From positions 264,602,641 to 264,666,640 of the forward strand of contig OY282560.1 of assembly GCA_958295665.1 (NCBI GenBank): a stretch of 64,000 bases of DNA, written 5' to 3'. The notes under the pieces were generated by a model that worked only from the letters and a program-made list of their open reading frames with translations, searched no databases and was not told the DNA's origin. Numbering within the stretch: the first letter of the stretch is position 1; every line of letters begins with the position of its first letter. The DNA comes from Tipula vernalis. Taxonomy: Eukaryota > Arthropoda > Insecta > Diptera > Tipulidae. Both the position numbers and the translations under genes were made by a program. Below, piece after piece: positions 57,219-64,000 of this stretch.

Positions 57219-60200
57219 ACGTCGATTTCAACCACCGCACCTAAAGCGTAAAAGCATAAATATTACAAGTTACTTTACAAAACATTTGGTAGGCCGTCTA
57301 TAAATTTGTCCGCACAAATACTTATCGAATTCTGATTGGCGCTCAAGTTTACTATGGAAAAGTATTTTCATTTCCCTAACAGTATTATAATTTGTTTGTT
57401 TGCACCAGATACTTATTTATGAATAATTGTATCAAGAGGCTGATATTTACAGCTTCATTTAGTTTTGTCTCGCAATTAGTGACTAACTTATGTACACATG
57501 TATATTAGTAATTTAAGATATCCTATCTTATTTAAGTTATGCGTGCTAAATTAAATTTAGGCTTTTTTTATAATTTGACCCTATTCCAGTTGTAACATTT
57601 AAAGAACAATTGCGGCTTTTAAAGTACAAAACACAAGAAAATTTAGCGTGCTCAAACAAAGCAAACAACGTTATTTCGTAATTTGAAATCTTAAAAAGTT
57701 CAAATACTTCACAATTTTGAACAATTTGAACAATAACCTGCATTTGTCAAGTTTCTTGATTCTTAGAAAAGTTGGCAAAAAGTTTGGTTCGAAACTCGAA
57801 TTTTTAGAAGCTTAAATACAAGTTATAATATTTCGAAAAACTGATATAATTTTAAAATACAAAATTCAATATGGCATCCAAAATTTAGAGATTTTTAGAA
57901 TAGGGTTAGAAATGAGGTCTTATGAATTTAGAGTTAAAGAAGCTTTAGAAATTGTAAAATCTTCAAACTTACGACTGAAACGATTGTTTTGTAATTTTAG
58001 GAATAAGGAGAAGTTTATTTAATTTTTTTAATTAAATTATTTTGGTGGCTAAACCCGTTATATAATAATGTGAATTAAAAAATTTATAAACAAATATAAA
58101 TTTTTATTTGAAATAGTTCAAGATTTTTAAAAATGAACAAATCTTCCTTCATAGACATTTTATTGATATTCTCACCGCCAAAATATGCAACTCTTTTCAT
58201 ATGAGAATATTTTGGCGAAAAATACTAAAGTCTTTTTAAAAAAAATTCGAATTATGTTTATTTCAACTGAGAAATTGATGGGCTTATTATCAGTTCTGAC
58301 ATCCATTCCACTCAAAAATTTCCTCTCAAAATCTTCCAAACAAAATAATCATTTTCTTGGTTCTAGGGTAAATTTTAGAGTACAAAAATTAGGTGGAGAA
58401 GTAATTTCCACTCCACCAAAACTCATGATAAGGGGCATTATTTTTCATGTAAACAGAACGGAGCGTAGAACGAGAATTGACCTACAAAAGTTCGATTCTG
58501 ATTCAGTGATAATTTAAAATGACCAACAAAATCTTTATTCCCATCTAGCCATCCGTTTCTTTTTTTTTTATTGCACACACCAAAGTTATGGATGCCTTAT
58601 TGCACTAGGGTGGAAATATGTTTCGGTGATAATGAAATCTGATAAAAGTATCATTGTTATACAGTGAGTTTTACGATTTCAAGTAAGCGATGAATGATAA
58701 ATGTATGACGAATTTGAAACAAATTCAATAAATGTATCAGACTGGTTTTTACCGATGAAAATTTTTATAGCCGATGATAAAATTTGTACTTATGCAAGAA
58801 TGATTACTGAAATATGTAGAATTTATTTAATTAATTTACAAATAAATTAGTTCTTAAGAAAGAGTTGATGTACCAAACATGTGTTTGGATTTGGATATAC
58901 GTATGTATGCATACATGAAAATAACTGATATGAAAATAATAAAACCTCTTATTAATTTAGCTTGTGGTGCGGTGCGAATAGAATGATTTTATAAAGTATT
59001 TAAAAATTCTTCAGCAGAATTAAATTAAGGTTTATTGGCCTTAGTACACAATGCGGTTTTTATGTCAAATTTTTCGACATTATTAATCTTTTACCTGTTT
59101 ATATTTTACAGATGCTTTGTATGTCTCTATATGTATCGTTTTGGTTATAACATATTTGTAAGTAGGTAAGGTATCTTAAATACATTTCTAGAAGCAAAGT
59201 CTGAAATAACCGCTCAACTATTGAATGGTATAAATGTAGCAACTGTTGTTTATAATGTAAAATGCTTCTAAAATACTTCATTCAAAGCAGTGTCTAGTTT
59301 CGTTGTAAACCTAGCACAATAAATAATTATTTTGCCTTTGCTTTAATTCTTAGTAAAATTAATACATTTAAATTTAGCCTAGTTAAACCTAATCAATTTA
59401 ACATTTTAATTTATCATTGAACGGGAATCGCGACCCAATAATGGAATGGTTTATCAAACCTTGATATTTTTATTTATTAACAAGAAAATGTCCGCCATAT
59501 TTATGAAGACATTTAATCAATCAAATATTCGATGGTTATGTCAAAGTACGGACTTCACAAACTGTACAATAAAGTTTTAAAGACACATTAAAGTTTAACT
59601 CAAAGTTATCTCATCGATGAAATAGCGTTTGAATTCATTATCAGATCACCAACAAACCTGGGTTTAATTTCTGTAAAATTGTAACCCTACGGTGTTTAAT
59701 GACAGTGCTAGTCAAATCTACCAAGAAAACAGAAAAAAAATTAAAATCATCTACTAAAGCATTACATCTGAGTGACCTCAAAATACATTTCAAAGTTAGT
59801 CCATTCATAAAACCCTAACTTGTGATCAAAGTACTAGAAAGATTGATAGAAAAAACTGATTTTTTCAGTATTTCCAACCAATTTTGAACAATGTTCATCA
59901 ATGTTTAGGAAAAGTCAACACCTTTGCAGTTGATTTTGGTTTAAGGTACAATTTCCAACATTGATTAAGTGTTGTTTAAAAAAATCCGCTCAATTTAAAC
60001 TAGGCTCATGATTAAAGAAAGAAATTTGGGCCTCAATATTATAAATTGTAATTTCAAGGGGTGTGGTAACCTGAAATTTGAAACGTAGACGTGAGGATCA
60101 GAATAAATTATTGGGAGTCCAAAGGTGAAAATATATTAGAAGATCACCGAGTAATATGCGTTTGAAAGGCGAGAATCGAGAGCGATATGAATAGAGAGAG

Positions 60201-60365
60201 TTGCCATGTTTCCATAGCACAAACGTTCATTGGGCGTAATGTTCGCAGTTTTTTCATTTAGTAATTTCCCTTTCTTTTAGCGCAAAATAGTTAAACGTTT
60301 CTTCTCCGGACTACGCTACTTACTTCTAAGGTTAGATTAAATACAATATATACGACTACATCCAT
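57219..60365. other. Long AT-rich stretch without recognised genes
   Basis: ORFs at 57546-57743 and 58185-58517 have no signature. No structured repeat was recognised. Confidence 0.5.
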
Positions 60366-60712
60366 TGGGGAACCGGCTAATTCTTCCCGCACAATTCTTC
60401 CTGCAGAATTGTTCTCGCACAATTTGTTCCTATTATTCCTCCCGGGACTTCAAATTTTAAATTTAGAAATATTTGCATTCTAATTTTAATGTAAATCTGC
60501 CTTTCCTGACTATTTTAAAATGAAATCTTCCTTTTGCAGAACTTTCATTCTAATCTTAAAATTAAATAAACATTTTCCAGAATTTATTAAAATTTAATTT
60601 TTCTTTTCCAGAAATTCCATTAGATATCGAAATCTTTATTTCTATTGGGGATGAATTGTGAGGGAAAATTTGTGCGGTAAGAATTGTGCGGGAAGAATCG
60701 CTGTAGACCCCA
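60366..60712. mobile_element. MITE with iterated TTCTTCCCGCACAA motifs
   Basis: Bounded by TGGGG and CCCCA. The left end carries TTCTTCCCGCACAATTCTTC and the right end its inverted copies. A partial direct copy of the left end (ATTGGAGAACCGGCTGATTC onward) follows at 60711-60770. Confidence 0.7.
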
Positions 60713-60770
60713 TTGGAGAACCGGCTGATTCTTCCCGCACAGTTCTTCCTTCACAATTATTCTCGCACTA

Positions 60771-61893
60771 AATAGGATGGAATTTCTGGAAATGAAAGCT
60801 TTAATGTAAAATTATTTCATAGACATTTTGAATTGATTTTCGGTACATGGTCTGTATCGCAACAAATGCGTTTTTATCTTGAATCGAGTTTAGATATAAC
60901 GCTTAATCATTAATATTTACAGTGAGCATAATTGCATCTACAATTGACTTAACATTTTCGCGAATAAGACGCACGATGGCATTTGCCATCATTTAGGTTA
61001 ATAAAGTTAATTTGGTGCTTGCAGATAATTTTGCAGAAACTTTCTCTTTATGCCCCGGTAAAATGTTATTTGATTTCAATTTAAAATTTGTTAGAGTATT
61101 ATATTGTATATGTTCGAATGGGTTATAAGGAAAATTTGTCTTTGTCCCAGTATGCATGATATTGGATATTCTTCAATTTACATCTAAAACGCTTGAGTAA
61201 TTATCAGAATGAAAATCACTCAAATGCCTAATATACATTTAAATTTTGTACTATTCAGTCATTGAATAAACTATAAGGATTAAGAGGTTTGCAAAAAGCA
61301 TAGAAAATGACTAAAACCACGAATTAATTGTGGTATACGTAGGTATAGGCGAAAATCAGTTAGTTTAATTTATTTCAGTTTCTTAATAAGCTTTATTTAT
61401 ATAATTAATTAATTCTTATTTTTTTAGCTTTTAAAAAATCCGACGTTTCGATGGTGTATTCCGTCATTTTCATGATGGCTGGTCTCCACTTTCGTATTTT
61501 TCTATACCTACATAAAAGAGGTTTTTGAATTTGTAGTCCTAAAGATTTTAATGTTTTTAAGCAATTTTTAAATTTCACTCAAACGAGCACCTCAATGTCA
61601 TCCTATAATTGTGTTTGAAGCATAAAGTTGCACTTTTATTGTTTTGAACAAACCCGAGATGTTAAAATGATAAAAGAGAATTCCAGAGAATCGACAATTT
61701 TTTTGGATAGGAGTTATAGTTCAATCATATATTGTGGAGAATGAAACTTATAAGAACAAGGCAAAATAAAATTTTGATTGATTGATTGATCAGAATGAAC
61801 TACCAAGCCTAAGCTAGACTCCCAGATAACGCCGGGCCCTCCGTACACCCTTTACACATAACAAGACCGAAGGAAAGGAAAGGTATGTTAGTG
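60771..61893. other. Spacer without firm features
   Basis: A CCGACGTTTCGATGG ... ATTTTCATGATGGCTGG phrase at 61440-61487 resembles untranslated parts of Penelope-like retroelements, but nothing coding supports that. Confidence 0.35.
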
Positions 61894-62441
61894 TTAACCT
61901 TCTGTCTATGTATTGCGATCAAATTGACCCCAGTCGAATTTAAAAAAAAAAAAAATACGTTTCTTGTTATTTAAATGGCCCATGCCCTCTGTAATGTAGC
62001 CTCAACTAATATCTTCTACACGCAATACAAAGAAAAGTGGGCCGAAATTACATGTAAATTTGCAAATTACGATAGTCTAAAAAAACCAAGCGCATTTCTG
62101 TGCACTGTGGTCAAAATGACCCCACAAGAATGACTTACTTTTTATCTTTATGAATGTATTGCATAATATGTCTATGATGTTTCATGCAATTTTGAGAGAG
62201 AAGCCGCTCCGTACGATCTTTGAACGATATTTCTTGTTTAATTGATTTTTGTAATTTAAGGTGCTTACCAGCAAAAATAGTTAGTTCTGGTTGTAAATAT
62301 AGTTATTATGGCGCGGAAAGGACAAGAGCCCCGATAAAGTTTATATTCCTGAGGTGTCAGATGAATAGGAAATAGCAAACAACAATATTGTATAAACAGC
62401 CAAAAATCTAACCACTCGGTTATAAGCTTTCCAAAAAATCA

Positions 62442-63530
62442 TCCCATTGGCAGCATTCCGAGATTTATGGAAAACGTTCTTGGCAAAAATTCGAGAACCT
62501 TATAAACCATCATCAAATTTAACCATTGATGAACAATTGGTTCTAACTCGAGGGAGATGTTCTTCCCGACAGTGCTTACCATCAAAACTAGGGAATTATG
62601 ATTTGAGCTAATGACATCGCTCACACCTCATATAACTATTTAGCATACGAGTTAATAATAAAATATACAAAAACATAAGTGTATATGTGAGCGATGTTAG
62701 CTAGCATAGCAAGGTGAAGACAACTCGAGCTAAGATAATTTGCATCGCTCAAAACAATAAACATATAGCTCGTACAACGTTCCATTAAAACTCCTTATCT
62801 ACAACCGAAAGGTATGTACATAGCTCACATCGCGTAGCCTAGCTTAGCTGAAACATGCTAAGGGCCTTACCCATTGAATCCACAATTGTAGGTTGATGGG
62901 CAAACAAGGGGGAGGGAGTGGCTGATTTTGTTGATTACGCGTTGAATTTAGTCCATTGAATATCCGCACCATACGTCAACAAAACCCGATCTCCTCAAAG
63001 AGATTACAAGGAAAGCGGAATTAAAAAAAACGAGAACTAAAATCTTCAAAATTTTGTTTTGATAACAACCTAATACTTGTGAGTTTTGGTCTTATAAACT
63101 TTACCTAACGATAATGGAGTAGACCGTGAAAAGGTTGGGGGAAGGGTACACACCCTTGATAAACTAGTGAGAGCTTATATGTATATGCAAAAACGATTCT
63201 CGTTGGTGTTACAGCCTATGTTTTGTATAAAAACGCCGACCAACAATTATATGAAACTCGGAAAGCATTATAAAGAAAATCGTTTCTAAAAGAATTGGTT
63301 ATGCAACTGGTGTAGGTCAACGTGTTGGAGTTGCTTAAAATGTAAGAACAGCAATCGACCTAATAGGTTATAAAGTGTTACCAATAAGACGGGAATCAAC
63401 ATTCGAAGAAGTGACGGATAAGAACATTAGCAAACGACCAAGATGTTATTTTTGTAATGAGCAATTTTGTCAAAACCACATCAAAATCCTATGCATGCAT
63501 CAAAGAATAAGAAATGTTTTCGGCTAAAGA
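62442..63530 (+). pseudogene. piggyBac transposase, third relict, interrupted
   Basis: The first part reads IPLAAFRDLWKTFLAKIREP, then SNLTIDEQLVLTRGRCSS (first catalytic Asp, codon 62529) and RQCLPSKLGNYDL up to about 62606. About 600 bp of other sequence follow. The second part starts near 63215 with GVTAYVLYKNADQQLYETRK and KELVMQLV. It ends with a Cys-rich finger, KRPRCYFCNEQFCQNHIKIL, near 63430-63490. The middle, including the second and third Asp, is missing or unreadable. Confidence 0.82.
62605..63185. mobile_element. Insertion in the third piggyBac relict
   Basis: This block interrupts the transposase. It opens with GCTAATGACATCGCTCACAC and has GTGAGCGATGTTAGC at 62687-62701 as an inverted partner, so at least its first about 100 bp form a small palindromic element. 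The rest is unassigned. Confidence 0.5.
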
Positions 63531-64000
63531 TTAAGTGGTATCAGCTGACGCATCTGGTTAAAACACAAATTTGACTAATTAAAATGTGATTTTCTTGCGA
63601 ATAAAATTTGTAATAAAAAGTAAACAATTTTTATTTACTTTCCCTATGAAGTATATATGAAGATATCCATGGGGTCAGTTTGAACCCAATAAACAGACAA
63701 CGTGATATAGTAAGCTATACACAGAGTACAGTTTTTTTTTGACAATTGTTAATCACAAGACAATACAAGTTTTCCTAATCCAGCGTTTCCCATTGTTACA
63801 ACCACAAATTCTGAAAATCTTTCAGGGATTTAATTAATTAATTATTATTATTATCATTATTTTTTTTGTTGTGTCTCCACTATTTTTATTCATCGGCGAT
63901 TGGGGGGAGGGAAAGATTTCGTTCCATCATCATTTCACAGGCGGAAACGAGCCAAAATAAAATTGTCCGGATAATGTTAAATATACAAGAAATTCATTCG

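Larger units (their letters stand above)
61898..63702 (+). mobile_element. Third piggyBac-like element, decayed
   Basis: TTAA at 61894-61897 precedes the left end CCTTCTGTCTATGTATTGCG. The right end (about 63672-63702) is an approximate inverse, sharing ACTGACCCCA and TCTGTTTATTGGG. No TTAA remains on the right. An extra TCAAAATGACCCCA lies at about 62113. The interior holds two readable parts of a transposase separated by unrelated DNA. Confidence 0.7.

Noticed and set aside
58185..58517. 110-codon ORF
   Set aside because: No recognisable motif and surrounding composition is the same as the non-coding flanks.
61440..61500. Penelope-like retroelement terminal phrase or hammerhead ribozyme
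   Set aside because: GAAACGTC is present on the minus strand but the CTGATGA core is not, and no reverse transcriptase or GIY-YIG domain is near.

Overview
This is AT-rich animal DNA, most likely from an insect. It is almost entirely transposable elements, most of them decayed. The evidence is the set of families present: piggyBac, PIF/Harbinger, Tc1/mariner, hAT, Helitron/Helentron, a Ty3/gypsy element with 110-bp LTRs, a LINE 3' end, and many palindromic MITEs. Several relict genes have short GT-AG introns. There are no bacterial-type genes, no operons and no CRISPR array, and I recognised no rRNA or tRNA gene. No intact host gene is visible. One 3'-terminal exon (about 19736-19941, minus strand) looks like part of a host gene.

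Layout, left half. Positions 1-2377 are a near-identical truncated copy of 11592-13969. A 108-bp tandem repeat follows, first in one orientation and then inverted (2378-4190). Next come a Tc1-like relict (4207-5350), a 512-bp palindromic MITE (5791-6302) and an internally deleted mariner (6305-6990). From 7159 to 14293 there is a three-level nest: a short TIR element is split by a PIF/Harbinger element (7358-13638, TTA target duplications), which is split by a piggyBac element (9886-12438, TTAA target duplications). A second Harbinger (14297-17594) begins right after the TTA at the end of that nest. It carries a relict Myb/SANT-like gene, a MITE and a relict transposase.

Layout, middle. From 17.6 to 43 kb the sequence is sparse: the possible host exon, a Tc1 deletion derivative (20345-20865), and a TTAA-flanked piggyBac-like element (21836-24053) sitting between inverted repeat blocks. 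An IR/DR-type Tc1 relict follows (26002-27339), then two adjacent TAA-flanked MITEs (28209-28920), an endonuclease/exonuclease/phosphatase (EEP) fragment (29461-29900), several hairpins and small MITEs, a Helitron Rep-helicase relict (about 36330-38010) and a LINE 3' end (38575-39010).

Layout, right half. A complete but mutated Ty3/gypsy element lies on the minus strand (43150-47667, TACAC target duplication). A Tc1-like gene (about 47930-53130) is split by a short hAT-like element (48855-52802), which is split by a longer hAT with a relict transposase (49349-52566). Further right are a TIR element (53585-55002), an unassigned ORF (56838-57218), an iterated-motif MITE (60366-60712) and a third piggyBac relict (61898-63702).

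The genes do not form a pathway. Each transposase or polyprotein served its own element, and every one examined carries stops, frameshifts or lost catalytic residues. The value of the window is its stratigraphy: target-site duplications give a relative order of insertions, and the recent partial duplication postdates the piggyBac insertion.
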